A stretch of DNA of 64,000 bases from Rhodoferax sp. WC2427 (GTDB lineage: Bacteria; Pseudomonadota; Gammaproteobacteria; Burkholderiales; Burkholderiaceae_C): NCBI RefSeq assembly GCF_040822085.1, contig NZ_CP162006.1, forward strand, positions 3,534,001 to 3,598,000, read 5' to 3'. Positions 39,352-49,000 of this stretch are shown here, one piece after another; within the stretch, counting starts at the first letter, position 1, and each line of letters opens with the position of its first letter. The notes beneath the pieces are model-generated. The model saw only the letters and a program-made list of their open reading frames with translations. It made no database searches and was not told where the DNA came from. The position numbers and the translations under genes are program-made.

Positions 39352-39999
39352 CTAGCTGGATTGGATGGGGTTGACGGGTTTGGGTGCGGACGGAGCCACG
39401 CCGTGGGGCACGACCACACCCATGGAGACGATGTATTTCAGCGCCTCGTCCACGCTCATTTTCAGCTCAATGCAGTCGCTGGCCTTGAGCATGATGAAGT
39501 AGCCGCCGGTGGGGTTGGGCGTGGTGGGCACGTAAATGCTGAGGTACTCGCCTTGCAGGTAATTGGCCGCGTCGCCACCGGGCACGCCGGTCACAAAGGC
39601 AATGGTCCAGGCGCCTTCACGCGGCCACTGGATCAGCACGGCCTTGCGAAAAGCGTTGCCGCTTTCCGAAAACAGCGTGTCCGAGACCTGCTTCACACCC
39701 GAGTAGATCGAGCGCACGATGGGGATGCGGTGCAGCAGGTTGTCCCACCAGCCGACCAGTTTGCGGCCCACAAAGTTGCTGGCCACGGCGCCCACCAACA
39801 GCAGCGAACCCAAAGCCAGCAGCACGCCAAAGCCGGGTATGTGAAAACCCAGCAGTTTGTCGGGCTGCCAACTGTCGGGCAGGATCAGCAGGGTCTGGTC
39901 CAGAAAATTCAGCACCCATTGCAGCACCAGCAGGGTGATGGTCAGCGGCACGATGACCAACAGGCCCGACAGCAGCCATTTGCGGATAGAAGCCATCAT
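39352..39999 (-). CDS. DUF502 family membrane protein
   Basis: Inner-membrane protein of 215 residues and unknown function, widely conserved next to aspS in betaproteobacteria. Two N-terminal membrane spans (about 8-30 and 55-78) precede the conserved segment [20 protein letters not shown] and a soluble C-terminal domain with [20 protein letters not shown] 39999 is followed directly by a second ATG, so the start may be one codon later. fmdB lies 5 bases upstream. Confidence 0.93.
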   Translation of the reverse strand: MMASIRKWLLSGLLVIVPLTITLLVLQWVLNFLDQTLLILPDSWQPDKLLGFHIPGFGVLLALGSLLLVGAVASNFVGRKLVGWWDNLLHRIPIVRSIYSGVKQVSDTLFSESGNAFRKAVLIQWPREGAWTIAFVTGVPGGDAANYLQGEYLSIYVPTTPNPTGGYFIMLKASDCIELKMSVDEALKYIVSMGVVVPHGVAPSAPKPVNPIQSS

Positions 40000-40004
40000 G
40001 GATG

Positions 40005-40367
40005 TCAGACCGCCGGGGTGCCGCCGCCGGACGGTGTGGGAGCTGGCGCTGGGGCGGGCGAAGGCGCAGCAACCGGTGCAGCCGACGTGTCGGCAGGTTT
40101 GGCGGGCGGGGCATCGGCAGCAGGTTTGTTGTCTGCAGGCTTGCCGTCATCGACTTTGGGGGGCGGAACCGCCGCGCCACCGCTGCCGTTGCGGAAATCG
40201 GTCACGTACCAGCCCGAGCCCTTGAGCTGGAATCCGGCCGCGGTGACCTGTTTTTGCAAGGCTGCCGCGTGGCAGCTGGGGCAATCGGTCAGCACCGCGT
40301 CGGACATTTTTTGCAGTACGTCGAATGCGTGCCCGCAGGACTCGCATTTGTAAGCGTAGATAGGCAT
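40005..40367 (-). CDS. FmdB family zinc ribbon protein
   Basis: Small putative regulatory protein of 120 residues. The N-terminal zinc ribbon MPIYAYKCESCGHAFDVLQK with CPSCH (two CxxC pairs) defines the family. SGWYVTDF follows, and the C-terminal half is a low-complexity Pro/Ala tail (about 75-120). It is co-linear with DUF502 and aspS. No molecular function is established for the family. Confidence 0.93.
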   Translation of the reverse strand: MPIYAYKCESCGHAFDVLQKMSDAVLTDCPSCHAAALQKQVTAAGFQLKGSGWYVTDFRNGSGGAAVPPPKVDDGKPADNKPAADAPPAKPADTSAAPVAAPSPAPAPAPTPSGGGTPAV

Positions 40368-40404
40368 GGCGTAGAAAGCTCGGGTTGAAGTCGCAAAACC
40401 TATG

Positions 40405-40432
40405 ATTATAAGATGGCAGGGTGAAAACCCTG
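40405..40432 (-). promoter_or_regulatory. Hairpin and -10 box between ubiB and fmdB
   Basis: CAGGGT-GAAA-ACCCTG (40417-40432) is a perfect stem with a GNRA-type loop, 25 bases after the ubiB stop. Just downstream on the minus strand is TATAAT (40405-40410), about 40 bases before fmdB. There is no good -35 box. It could end ubiB transcripts and start fmdB. Confidence 0.4.
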
Positions 40433-40457
40433 ACCGGGTACGAACCTGTTCACGTTC

Positions 40458-42047
40458 TTAGAAGAGGAACGGCGATACCAGCAGCACGCGCATGGCCAGC
40501 AGGCCCAGGCCGAAACCGATGGCCCCGTAAACCAGGCCGTGCAGCAGGCGGTTGGTGCGTTTGTGCTCGGCCAGCAGCTCTTCCATCAGCTTGCGCTGCT
40601 CGGTGCCCCGGTCCCGGTTGTCGCTACCGCCCTGCTTGAGAAAGTCCACCAGCAGGCGCGGCAGTTCGGGCAGCAGCTTGGCGTAGCGCGGGGCTTCGTT
40701 TTTCAGCTGTTCGATGAAGGCCTTGGGGCCGATCTGCTCCAGCATCCACTTTTCCAGGAAGGGTTTGGCGGTGTTCCACAGGTCCAGTTCGGGGTCGAGG
40801 TCGCGGCCCAGGCCTTCGATATTGAGCAGGGTTTTCTGCAGCAGCACCAGTTGCGGCTGGATCTCGACCTGGAAGCGGCGCGAGGTCTGGAACAGGCGCA
40901 TCAGCACCATGCCCAGCGAGATTTCCTTCAGGGGCCGGTCAAAGTACGGTTCGCAGACGGCGCGGATGGCGGCTTCGAGCTCGTCCACGCGGGTGGTGGC
41001 GGGCACCCAGCCGGATTCGATGTGCAGCTGGGCCACGCGCTTGTAGTCGCGGCGGAAGAAGGCGGTGAAGTTTTGCGCCAGGTACTCCTTGTCGTACTCG
41101 GTGAGCGTGCCGACAATGCCGAAATCCAGCGAGATGTAGCGGCCAAAGGTGGCCGGATCGACCGACACCTGGATGTTGCCCGGGTGCATATCGGCGTGGA
41201 AGAAGCCGTCACGGAACACCTGGGTGAAAAAGATCGTCACGCCGTCGCGGGCCAGCTTCTGGAAGTCCACGCCCGCCGCGCGCAGCCGCTCGGTGTGGCT
41301 GATGGGGATGCCCACCATGCGCTCCATCACGATGGCTTCCGTAGCGCACAGGTCCCAGAACATCTCGGGGATCAGCACCAGGTCCAGGCCTTCCATGTTG
41401 CGGCGCAACTGGGCGGCGCTCGATGCCTCGCGCACCAGGTCCAGCTCGTCGTGCAGGTATTTGTCGAACTCGGCCACGACTTCCAGCGGTTTCAGGCGCT
41501 TGCCGTCTTCCGAGAAGCCGTTGACCCAGCCCGCCATCATGCGCATCAGGCCCAGGTCTTTTTCGATCGCGGGCAGCATATTCGGGCGCAACACCTTCAC
41601 CGCCACGTCGCGCAGCCGACCGTTGCGGTCTTTCAACACTGCAAAGTGCACCTGGGCAATGGACGCACTGGCCACCGGCTCCTGGTCAAAGCTTTCGAAA
41701 ATTTCACCTAGGGGCTTGCGAAACGCCCGTTCGATGGTGGCCACCGCGATGGACGAGGCAAATGGCGGCACCCGGTCTTGCAGGCGGGCCAGTTCGTCCG
41801 AGATATCGGGCGGCAGCAGGTCGCGCCGGGTGGACAGCACCTGGCCGAACTTCACAAAGATGGGGCCAAGCCGCTCCAGCGCCTCGCGCAGGCGTTCCCC
41901 GCGCGGGGCATCCAGGTTGCGGCCTACCGACAAAATCCGCGACACCATCGCCAACCAGGGCTTATTGAAGCTGGTCAGCACCAGCTCGTCCAGGCCGTAG
42001 CGCAGGACGATCCAGACGATGTACGCGCCCCGAAACATCCGGCTCAC
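40458..42047 (-). CDS. ubiB: Ubiquinone biosynthesis protein UbiB (ABC1/ADCK kinase-like)
   Basis: Atypical kinase-like ATPase needed for ubiquinone synthesis. The protein has 529 residues. The signature KxGQ motif is [19 protein letters not shown], followed by [23 protein letters not shown] residues form an alanine-rich P-loop. HADMHPGNI and [10 protein letters not shown] are the catalytic and metal loops. Two hydrophobic segments at the C-terminus ([25 protein letters not shown] region) anchor it in the membrane. It overlaps ubiJ by 4 bases (ATGA). Confidence 0.97.
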   Translation of the reverse strand: MSRMFRGAYIVWIVLRYGLDELVLTSFNKPWLAMVSRILSVGRNLDAPRGERLREALERLGPIFVKFGQVLSTRRDLLPPDISDELARLQDRVPPFASSIAVATIERAFRKPLGEIFESFDQEPVASASIAQVHFAVLKDRNGRLRDVAVKVLRPNMLPAIEKDLGLMRMMAGWVNGFSEDGKRLKPLEVVAEFDKYLHDELDLVREASSAAQLRRNMEGLDLVLIPEMFWDLCATEAIVMERMVGIPISHTERLRAAGVDFQKLARDGVTIFFTQVFRDGFFHADMHPGNIQVSVDPATFGRYISLDFGIVGTLTEYDKEYLAQNFTAFFRRDYKRVAQLHIESGWVPATTRVDELEAAIRAVCEPYFDRPLKEISLGMVLMRLFQTSRRFQVEIQPQLVLLQKTLLNIEGLGRDLDPELDLWNTAKPFLEKWMLEQIGPKAFIEQLKNEAPRYAKLLPELPRLLVDFLKQGGSDNRDRGTEQRKLMEELLAEHKRTNRLLHGLVYGAIGFGLGLLAMRVLLVSPFLF

Positions 42048-42586
42048 GCAGAGGCCTTGTCGGCACCGGGGCGCTTGCCGATGAAGCCACGCAAAGCCGC
42101 CACCGCACTGCGCACCACATTGCCCAGGGTGTGGGCGGCGGTGTCACCCACCACGCGCGACAGGTCTTCTTCCAGATCCCAGCGCACATGGTCTACCAGC
42201 CAGTTGACTTCGGCGGCCAGTTGCACATCGCCCTCGATACGCACGGCGGGCTTGCCGGTGCTGAGCGCCTGCTGGGCCAGGGCGATGGGCGAGGTCTCGG
42301 AAATGGTGAGGGTGAGGTCGGCGCGCATGCCGGGCGTGGCGCGGTCCAGCAGGCCGGCCGGGGTGGCCACCAGGGCCATGTGGAAACTGCGCCACTGCAT
42401 CAGCACTACCCGGCCCTTTTGGCGGGCCAGGCGGGCGGTGGCTTCGGGCTCTTGCTGCAGCACGTGGTTGAGCAGCAGGACGGTGCGGTTTTGCACCTCA
42501 TCGACCACCCAGGGGGGTGGCTGCAGCGTGGCGCTGGCGCGGGTGAAGAGGTTTTCGAGCAAAGAAAAGGGGGACTGTGTTGCCAT
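42044..42586 (-). CDS. ubiJ: Ubiquinone biosynthesis accessory factor UbiJ (SCP2 domain)
   Basis: Soluble lipid-binding accessory protein of the Ubi complex. The protein has 180 residues. The SCP2-like domain covers about 20-115 ([50 protein letters not shown] region). The C-terminal helical part contains [22 protein letters not shown], the part that pairs with UbiK in studied homologues. It lies between the Tim44-like gene and ubiB, with a 4-base overlap with ubiB. Its start codon lies in the loop of an 8-bp hairpin. Confidence 0.93.
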   Translation of the reverse strand: MATQSPFSLLENLFTRASATLQPPPWVVDEVQNRTVLLLNHVLQQEPEATARLARQKGRVVLMQWRSFHMALVATPAGLLDRATPGMRADLTLTISETSPIALAQQALSTGKPAVRIEGDVQLAAEVNWLVDHVRWDLEEDLSRVVGDTAAHTLGNVVRSAVAALRGFIGKRPGADKASA

Positions 42587-42594
42587 AGTCCCCC
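42569..42594 (-). promoter_or_regulatory. Hairpin holding the ubiJ start codon in its loop
   Basis: On the mRNA strand, GGGGGACT (42594-42587), a 10-base loop beginning with the ATG, then AGTCCCCC (42576-42569): a perfect 8-bp stem. The only purine-rich stretch that could act as ribosome site is the 5' arm of the stem. Such a fold could lower ubiJ translation unless it is opened by upstream ribosomes. Confidence 0.55.
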
Positions 42595-42620
42595 ATTATC
42601 CGGGATAGTTACTTGACTCC

Positions 42621-42636
42621 AGGACGCAAGCGTCCT
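42621..42636. repeat. Short palindromic hairpin upstream of ubiJ
   Basis: AGGACG-CAAG-CGTCCT, a perfect 6-bp stem with a 4-base loop, between the long inverted repeat and ubiJ. No U-tract follows on either strand. Confidence 0.5.
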
Positions 42637-42653
42637 TGACCAATCGCAATTGC

Positions 42654-42715
42654 AGGGCTTACGCAAGTCCCCTTGCGCGCCCGGCGGGCGACACAAGGGG
42701 CGCTGCGTAAGTCCT
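42654..42715. repeat. Long REP-like inverted repeat between the Tim44 gene and ubiJ
   Basis: The left arm AGGGCTTACGCAAGTCCCCT plus TGCGCGCCCG pairs with the right arm at 42685-42715, whose reverse complement begins AGGACTTACGCAGCGCCCCT. The arms are about 30 bases with a few mismatches and almost no loop. It begins 4 bases after the Tim44 gene stop. There is no U-tract, so it resembles a REP or small MITE more than a terminator. Confidence 0.7.
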
Positions 42716-42719
42716 GTCG

Positions 42720-43676
42720 CTATTGCAGGGCTTGTACGCCCGCCACCAACCAGCCGCTGGCGCCGCTCTTGGGTTTGGTCATGTTCCAGACCTCGCGGAA
42801 CGGGCTGGGGCCGGCCGATGGCTCTTCACGGATCATGCCGGAGAACTCGACGCTGGCCATGTAGTCATTGCCCAGATCTTCGATGCCCAGCAACTTGGCA
42901 TCGAGCATCACTACGTCTGTCTTATTGGTGTTGCCGCCGGTGTGGGTTTCCCGCTCGGTCAGCTGCGACTGGATTTCGCCCAGCATGGTGTCGGTCATCA
43001 TGGCGCGCAGGGACGAAATGTCCGAGCGGTCCCAGGCCGATTGCAGGGTGATGAAATTGTTTTTGGCAGCGCGCAGAAAGCCTTCGGAATCAAAACCGGC
43101 GGGGGCACCCCATCCCTGCGGACCGGCCAGCGCGGAGCCGATCATTGAGCCGCCGGATTCCAGCGGAGCCATGTGGCTGCTGCGCTCAAAAGGCCGCGCC
43201 GACGCATCGTTGCCCACATGGTCGGGCGAATAGGTCGGGGCGGCGCTAGGTGCAGCGGCACCCTGGAAGGCAAACGGGCTGGGTGGCGGCGCATTGCTGG
43301 CCGCCTTGCGCGAACGGATGAAGCCCCACAGCAGCATACCTGCCAGCACGACCAGGCCAATCATCAGGAACTGGCCCATCTCCGCGCCCAGCCCCATGGA
43401 ATGCGCCAGCCAGGCCAGGCCGGCCCCGGCCGCCAAACCACCCAGCATGGCGCCCCATGGACGCCGGGGGGCCGCAGCCGGTGCGGCAGCTGGTGCCGAA
43501 GGCGCGGCATTGGTGGCACTTTGCGACGGTGCCACCGGCGCGGGGGCCGCCTGGCGCTGCGTCACATTGCTGGACTGTCGACCCATCGAGCGGCCGCCGC
43601 CCAAACGCGCAGCTTCGGCATCGAAGCCTGCGGCCATGACCATTGTGGCGGCCAAAACCAATGCCCAAACTTTCAT
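42720..43676 (-). CDS. Tim44-like domain protein, exported/membrane-bound
   Basis: A 318-residue protein with a signal peptide (VLAATMVMAAGFDAEAA), a low-complexity Pro/Ala region (about 35-70) and a membrane segment (GQFLMIGLVVLAGMLLWGFIRSRK). The C-terminal Tim44-like domain lies at about 185-318 (GFLRAAKNNFITLQSAWDRSDISSLR region, ending WLVAGVQAL). The family occurs next to ubiquinone genes in Burkholderiales but has no settled function. It sits between ubiE and ubiJ. Confidence 0.92.
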   Translation of the reverse strand: MKVWALVLAATMVMAAGFDAEAARLGGGRSMGRQSSNVTQRQAAPAPVAPSQSATNAAPSAPAAAPAAAPRRPWGAMLGGLAAGAGLAWLAHSMGLGAEMGQFLMIGLVVLAGMLLWGFIRSRKAASNAPPPSPFAFQGAAAPSAAPTYSPDHVGNDASARPFERSSHMAPLESGGSMIGSALAGPQGWGAPAGFDSEGFLRAAKNNFITLQSAWDRSDISSLRAMMTDTMLGEIQSQLTERETHTGGNTNKTDVVMLDAKLLGIEDLGNDYMASVEFSGMIREEPSAGPSPFREVWNMTKPKSGASGWLVAGVQALQ

Positions 43677-43716
43677 ACTGACTCCGTTTATTGTTATGGA
43701 TTAGACCGGACTACGC

Positions 43717-44448
43717 TTAACACTTGATCCCCACATGCAATGCCACCATGCCTCCGGTAAGGTTGTGGTAATCGACATGGCCAAAGCCTGCGGCCTGCAT
43801 CATGGTTTTCAGCTCTTTCTGGCCGGGATGCATACGGATGGACTCGGCCAGATACCGGTAGCTGGCGTCGTCGCCTGCCACCAGCTTGCCCAGTTGCGGC
43901 AGCACCTTGAAGGAATACCAGTCGTAGACCTTCTCCAGCGGCTGGGCCACTTTGGAAAACTCCAGTACCAGCAGCTTGCCGCCGGGCTTGAGCACGCGGC
44001 ACATCTCCGCCAGGGCCACGTCTTTGTGGGTCATGTTGCGCAGGCCAAAGGCCACGCTCACGCGGTCGAAGCTGGCATCGGGGAAAGGCAGTTTTTCGGC
44101 ATCGCAGACCATCGTGGGCAGCACCACGCCCGCGTCCAGCAGGCGGTCGCGGCCGGTGCGCAGCATGGCTTCGTTGATGTCGGTGTGCACCACCCGGCCG
44201 GTGGCGCCGACCTTTTTGGCAAACGCCATGGCCAGGTCGCCAGTGCCGCCTGCGATGTCCAGCACCTGGTGGCCTTCGCGGATATCGGCCACCAGCACGG
44301 TGTAGGCCTTCCAGGCGCGGTGCAGGCCTGCCGACATCAGGTCGTTCATCAGGTCGTATTTGGAGGCCACGGAGTCGAACACGCCGCGCACATGGCGGGC
44401 CTTGTCGCTCTCGTCAACCGACTGGAAACCGAAGTGGGTAGTGCTCAT
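43717..44448 (-). CDS. ubiE: Ubiquinone/menaquinone C-methyltransferase UbiE
   Basis: SAM-dependent C-methylation of the quinone ring. The protein has 243 residues. Class I motifs are present: [14 protein letters not shown] (SAM loop), [28 protein letters not shown], and the UbiE signature [26 protein letters not shown] and [18 protein letters not shown] complete it. It is the first of the ubiE-Tim44-ubiJ-ubiB run. A copy of the dispersed repeat separates it from the DUF971 gene upstream. Confidence 0.98.
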   Translation of the reverse strand: MSTTHFGFQSVDESDKARHVRGVFDSVASKYDLMNDLMSAGLHRAWKAYTVLVADIREGHQVLDIAGGTGDLAMAFAKKVGATGRVVHTDINEAMLRTGRDRLLDAGVVLPTMVCDAEKLPFPDASFDRVSVAFGLRNMTHKDVALAEMCRVLKPGGKLLVLEFSKVAQPLEKVYDWYSFKVLPQLGKLVAGDDASYRYLAESIRMHPGQKELKTMMQAAGFGHVDYHNLTGGMVALHVGIKC

Positions 44449-44520
44449 GTTTGTATACTAAATCAGAATGGTGGCGCAGGACAGCGACAACCCTGCGCTG
44501 CACAGGGAATTTAAAGAAAA

Positions 44521-44572
44521 TCGGCCTCTACCGCCCATTCCATGAGCGTGACAAGCTATAGTTACTATAGCA
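44521..44572 (-). repeat. Dispersed palindromic element, copy 10 (intergenic DUF971-ubiE)
   Basis: TCGGCCTCTACCGCCCATTC followed by CATGAGCGTGACAAGCTATAG and CTATAGCA aligns over its whole length with copy 6. It lies directly after the DUF971 stop. Confidence 0.7.
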
Positions 44573-44574
44573 AA

Positions 44575-44994
44575 TCAATGGGAGTGGCTGCCGCAACCCT
44601 TGGCCACTTTGCCGGGCATGGGCGTATCGCGGCTGGCACCGGCGGCGGCCAGGCGGGCTTCGTAGTCGGCCCATAGCTTGTCTTGCTCCCGGCCCAGAAA
44701 GTACAGGTACTCCCAGGTAAAGATGCCGGTGCTGTGGCCGTCGGAGAACGCGGGCTGCACGCCGTAGTTGCCCACCGGCTCCAGGCCGACCAGGGTGACT
44801 TCGCGCTTGCCGGTTTGCAGGGTTTCCTGGCCCGGGCCGTGGCCTTGCACTTCGGCCGACGGCGAGTACACGCGCATCAGCTCGAACGGAATGCGGAACA
44901 CCGCGCCGTCGGAGAACGTGACTTCCAGCGCCCGCGACAGGCCGTGGACGGTAATATCTTTAGGGGTAGGCGCGCCCGCCTTCAAGCCGGCCAT
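44575..44994 (-). CDS. DUF971 (gamma-butyrobetaine hydroxylase-like N-terminal domain) protein
   Basis: A 139-residue protein with one DUF971 domain (ITVHGLSRALEVTFSDGAVFRIP, VGNYGVQPAFSDGHSTGIFTWEYLYFLG). The Cys/His-rich end GCGSHSH may bind metal. The domain fuses to hydroxylases in eukaryotes; in bacteria it stands alone and is linked in the literature to Fe-S protein handling, which is not proven here. The ATG shares one base with the TGA stop of the Fe-S oxidoreductase gene, so the two are tightly coupled. Confidence 0.9.
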   Translation of the reverse strand: MAGLKAGAPTPKDITVHGLSRALEVTFSDGAVFRIPFELMRVYSPSAEVQGHGPGQETLQTGKREVTLVGLEPVGNYGVQPAFSDGHSTGIFTWEYLYFLGREQDKLWADYEARLAAAGASRDTPMPGKVAKGCGSHSH

Positions 44995-47900
44995 CAGACT
45001 AAAACCCGCTCAATGCCGCCGTGGTTGGCTTGCGCCACGTAGGTCGGCAGCCAGTCCTTGCCCAGGATCTGGTTGGCCATTTCGACCACGATGTAGTCGG
45101 CCTCCAACAGGCCGTTTTGCAGGTCGTTGCCGTAGCGGCTCAGGCCCTGCAGGCAGCTGGGGCAGCTGGTGAGGATTTTCACGTTGTCCTTTACGTCATT
45201 TCCGGCCAGTTTACCCATGGCCCGCAGCTTGGTTTCGTCGTTGCGCAGCTCTTCTTCCTTGCGGAAGCGGATCTGCGTGGAAATGTCGGGGCGGGTCACG
45301 CCCAGGGTGCCGGACTCCCCGCAGCAGCGCTTGCTCTCCAGCACCTGGTCGCCCAACAGCGCCTTGACCGTCTTCATCGGCTCCTGCAGCTTCATGGGGG
45401 TGTGGCAGGGGTCGTGGTACAGATAGCTGCCGCCGTTGTCCAGCGTAATGCCCTTTTCCAGCAGGTACTCGTGGATGTCGATGATGCGGCAGCCGGGGAA
45501 GATCTTGTCGAACTCGTAGCCCTGCAACTGGTCGTAGCAGGTGCCGCAGCTGACCACCACGGTCTTGATGTCCAGGTAGTTCAGCGTATTGGCCACGCGG
45601 TGGAACAGCACCCGGTTGTCGGTGATGATCTTGTCGGCCTTGTCGAACTGGCCGCTGCCCTTTTGCGGATAGCCGCAGCACAGGTAGCCGGGTGGCAGCA
45701 CGGTTTGCACCCCGGCGTGCCACAGCATGGCCTGGGTGGCCAGGCCGACCTGGCTGAACAGGCGCTCGGAGCCGCAGCCGGGGAAATAGAACACCGCCTC
45801 GGATTCGCTGGTGGTGGCCACCGGGTTGCGGATGATGGGCACGTAGTCGCTGTCTTCGATGTCCAGCAGGGCGCGGGCGGTCTTTTTGGGCAGGTTGCCC
45901 GGCATCTTCTTGTTGATGAAGTGGATCACCTGCTCCTTGATGGGCGCGGCGCCCACCGTGGCGCGGGGTGCAGCGGTCTGCTTCTTGGCGAAGCTGCGCA
46001 GCAGGTCGTTGGCCAGGCGCTGGGCCTTGAAGCCCACGCCCACCATGGCGGCACGTGCCAGCTTGATGGTTTCGGGGTTGGTGGCGTTCAGGAAGAACAT
46101 GGCGGCGGCGTTGCCGGGGCGGAAGGTCTTTTTGCCCATCTTGCGCAGCAGGTTGCGCATGTTCATGGTCACGTCGCCAAAATCGATCTTCACCGGGCAA
46201 GGGGTCAGGCATTTGTGGCACACGGTGCAGTGGTCGGCCACGTCCTCGAACTGCTCCCAGTGCTTGATGCTTACGCCGCGGCGGGTCTGCTCTTCGTACA
46301 AGAAAGCTTCCACCAGCAAGGAGGTGGCCAGAATCTTGTTGCGCGGGCTGTACAGCAGGTTGGCGCGCGGCACGTGGGTGGCGCACACCGGTTTGCATTT
46401 GCCGCAGCGCAGGCAGTCCTTCATGCTGTCGGCAATGGCGCCAATATCGCTTTGCTGCATGATCAGCGACTCGTGGCCCATCAGCCCGAAGCTGGGCGTG
46501 TAGGCATTGGTCAAATCGGCCTCTAGCGCTTTCCCATCAAGCATTGGCAGCTCTGATTTTCGTAGCAACTTGCCTTTGTTGAAGCGGCCTTCGGGGTCGA
46601 TGCGCTGCTTGTAGTCGGTGAACGGCTGCATCTCGGCATCGCTCAGAAACTCCAGCTTGGTGATGCCGATGCCGTGCTCGCCCGAGATCACGCCGTCCAG
46701 GGCTCTCGCCAGCGCCATGATGCGTTTGACGGCACCGTGCGCGGTTTGCAGCATCTCGTAGTTGTCGCTGTTGACCGGAAGGTTGGTGTGCACATTGCCG
46801 TCGCCCGCGTGCATGTGCAGGGCCACCCAGACCCGGCCCTTGAGCACGGTTTTATGGATGGCGGTGCACTCGTCCAGGATGCCCTTGAAGGCCGCGCCGG
46901 TGAAGATGTTTTGCAGGCCCGCACGAATCTGCGTCTTCCAGCTGGCGCGCAGGCTGTGGTCTTGCAGCTGCGGGAACAGGGTTTCCACCCCGTCCAGCCA
47001 GCCCTGCCACAGGGCACGGGTCTCGGCCACCAGGGCCAGGGCCTGGGTAACCCGCTCTTCCAGCAGCTCGGGCGAGGGAATATCGCCCTCCTCGTCCCCC
47101 TTGCCCAGCGGCAGGTTGCCCTTGCGGAAGAAGTCTTGCAGCGCGTCGCACAGGGCCAGCTTGTTTTGCAGGCTGAGTTCGATGTTGATACGCTCGATGC
47201 CATCGGTGTACTCGGCCATGCGCGGCAGCGGGATCACCACGTCTTCGTTGATCTTGAAGGCGTTGGTGTGGCGGCTGATGGCGGCGGTTTTCTTGCGGTC
47301 CAGCCAGAATTTCTTGCGCGCCTCGGGGCTGATGGCGATGAAGCCTTCGCCGCTGCGCGAATTGGCGATGCGCACCACTTCGCTGGTGGCGCGGGCCACG
47401 TCGTCGGCGTTGTCGCCCGCGATGTCGCCAAACAAGGCCATCTTGGGCAGGCCGCCGCGCTTGGACTTGGTGGTGTAGCCCACGGCTTTCAGGTAGCGGT
47501 CGTCCAGATGCTCCAGCCCGGCCAGCAGCACGCCGGTGCGCTTTTGCTCGGCAAACATGAAGTCCTTGATCTCGACGATGCTGGGCACGGCGTTCTTGGC
47601 ATCGCCAAAGAACTCCAGGCACACGGTGCGGGTGTGCGCGGGCATGCGGTGCACCACCCAGCGGCCACTGGTGATCAGGCCGTCGCAGCCCTCTTTCTGG
47701 ATGCCGGGCAGGCCGCTCAAGAACTTGTCGGTCACGTCCTTGCCCAGGCCCTCCTTGCGGAAAGTGCGGCCGGGGATGTCCAGGCGCTCGGTGCGGATCT
47801 TGGTTTTGCCGTCGGCCTCGAAGTACTGCAGCTCGAAGCTGGCCACTTCCACGTCGTGGATCTTGCCCAGGTTGTGGTTCAGGCGGGTGACTTCCAGCCA

Positions 47901-48881
47901 CTGCGCGTCGGGCGTGACCATGCGCCACGAGGCCAGGTTGTCCAGCGCCGTGCCCCAGAGCACGGCCTTCTTGCCACCCGCGTTCATGGCGATGTTGCCG
48001 CCGATGCACGAGGCCTCGGCCGACGTGGGATCCACTGCAAACACATAGCCGCCGCGCTCGGCCGCATCGGCCACGCGCTGCGTGACCACACCGGCTTCGC
48101 TGAAGATGGTGGCCACGGGGTGGTCCACGCCGGGCAGCATGCGCATCTCCACCTCGGTCATGGCCTCCAACTTTTCGGTGTTGATGACCGCGCTGTTCCA
48201 GGTCAGCGGAATCGCGCCACCGGTGTAGCCGGTGCCGCCGCCGCGCGGAATGATGGTCAGGCCGAGTTCGATGCAGCCCTTGACCAGCCCGGCCATCTCG
48301 GCCTCGGTGTCGGGGGTGAGCACCACAAACGGGTATTCGACGCGCCAGTCGGTGGCGTCCGTCACGTGGCTGACGCGGCTCAGGCCGTCGAACTTGATGT
48401 TGTCGCGGGCCGTGAGCTTGCCCAGCACGCGCGCAGTCTTGCGGCGCAGGTCGTAGGTCTGGGCGAATGTCTTGTAGAACGTGTCCACCGCCTGCTTGGC
48501 CAACACCAACAGCTCGCCGACCAGCGCGTCGCGCTCCTGGTCCTGCTCGGGGGTGCGGCGTTTGCCCACTTCGTCCAGGCGGTGGTGCAAAGCGTCGGCC
48601 AGTTGTTTGCGGCGCTTGGGGTTGTCCAGCAGGTCGTCTTGCAGGTAGGGGTTGCGCTGCACCACCCAGATATCGCCCAGCACCTCGTACAGCATGCGGG
48701 CGGAGCGGCCGGTGCGGCGCTCCTGGCGCAGCCCGTTCAGGACATCCCAGGCACGCGTGCCCAGCAGGCGGATGACGATTTCGCGGTCGGAAAACGAGGT
48801 GTAGTTGTACGGGATTTCGCGCAGGCGAACGGCTTCAGGGGCCTGCGCCAGCAGGGTGGACAAAGCGGTGGGAGCATTCAT
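44994..48881 (-). CDS. FAD-linked oxidase / Fe-S oxidoreductase fusion (DUF3683, lactate/glycolate dehydrogenase-like)
   Basis: A 1295-residue cytoplasmic or membrane-associated dehydrogenase. The order is an N-terminal DUF3683 domain ([19 protein letters not shown]), an FAD-binding PCMH domain ([16 protein letters not shown]), the FAD oxidase C-terminal domain ([14 protein letters not shown] near 692), two 4Fe-4S clusters ([17 protein letters not shown] near 820; [12 protein letters not shown] near 882) and two CCG domains ([12 protein letters not shown] near 1067; [10 protein letters not shown] near 1182). It is a GlcD+GlcF-like fusion, so a 2-hydroxyacid substrate is likely but the exact one is unknown. 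ATG 48881 (MNAPTALS) is preferred over an upstream start. It is coupled to the DUF971 gene. A repeat copy lies within. Confidence 0.92.
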   Translation of the reverse strand: MNAPTALSTLLAQAPEAVRLREIPYNYTSFSDREIVIRLLGTRAWDVLNGLRQERRTGRSARMLYEVLGDIWVVQRNPYLQDDLLDNPKRRKQLADALHHRLDEVGKRRTPEQDQERDALVGELLVLAKQAVDTFYKTFAQTYDLRRKTARVLGKLTARDNIKFDGLSRVSHVTDATDWRVEYPFVVLTPDTEAEMAGLVKGCIELGLTIIPRGGGTGYTGGAIPLTWNSAVINTEKLEAMTEVEMRMLPGVDHPVATIFSEAGVVTQRVADAAERGGYVFAVDPTSAEASCIGGNIAMNAGGKKAVLWGTALDNLASWRMVTPDAQWLEVTRLNHNLGKIHDVEVASFELQYFEADGKTKIRTERLDIPGRTFRKEGLGKDVTDKFLSGLPGIQKEGCDGLITSGRWVVHRMPAHTRTVCLEFFGDAKNAVPSIVEIKDFMFAEQKRTGVLLAGLEHLDDRYLKAVGYTTKSKRGGLPKMALFGDIAGDNADDVARATSEVVRIANSRSGEGFIAISPEARKKFWLDRKKTAAISRHTNAFKINEDVVIPLPRMAEYTDGIERINIELSLQNKLALCDALQDFFRKGNLPLGKGDEEGDIPSPELLEERVTQALALVAETRALWQGWLDGVETLFPQLQDHSLRASWKTQIRAGLQNIFTGAAFKGILDECTAIHKTVLKGRVWVALHMHAGDGNVHTNLPVNSDNYEMLQTAHGAVKRIMALARALDGVISGEHGIGITKLEFLSDAEMQPFTDYKQRIDPEGRFNKGKLLRKSELPMLDGKALEADLTNAYTPSFGLMGHESLIMQQSDIGAIADSMKDCLRCGKCKPVCATHVPRANLLYSPRNKILATSLLVEAFLYEEQTRRGVSIKHWEQFEDVADHCTVCHKCLTPCPVKIDFGDVTMNMRNLLRKMGKKTFRPGNAAAMFFLNATNPETIKLARAAMVGVGFKAQRLANDLLRSFAKKQTAAPRATVGAAPIKEQVIHFINKKMPGNLPKKTARALLDIEDSDYVPIIRNPVATTSESEAVFYFPGCGSERLFSQVGLATQAMLWHAGVQTVLPPGYLCCGYPQKGSGQFDKADKIITDNRVLFHRVANTLNYLDIKTVVVSCGTCYDQLQGYEFDKIFPGCRIIDIHEYLLEKGITLDNGGSYLYHDPCHTPMKLQEPMKTVKALLGDQVLESKRCCGESGTLGVTRPDISTQIRFRKEEELRNDETKLRAMGKLAGNDVKDNVKILTSCPSCLQGLSRYGNDLQNGLLEADYIVVEMANQILGKDWLPTYVAQANHGGIERVLV
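46516..46566 (-). repeat. Dispersed palindromic element, copy 11 (in FAD/Fe-S oxidoreductase gene)
   Basis: TCGGCCTCTAGCGCTTTCCC, ATCAAGCATTGGCAGCTCTG and ATTTTCGTAGC follow the element. It encodes [18 protein letters not shown] in a different frame from copy 6, at the linker between the FAD and Fe-S halves. Confidence 0.65.
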
Positions 48882-49000
48882 TGGGGGAAAACCTGGGGTG
48901 GGCACAGCGCCCATGGGCCTGGGATGACAGTCGGATAGCGATTTTAGGGCAGCGGACTTTCACCCTGCCGACAGCGGGTTGTCGGGAAACGACAGCGAAA

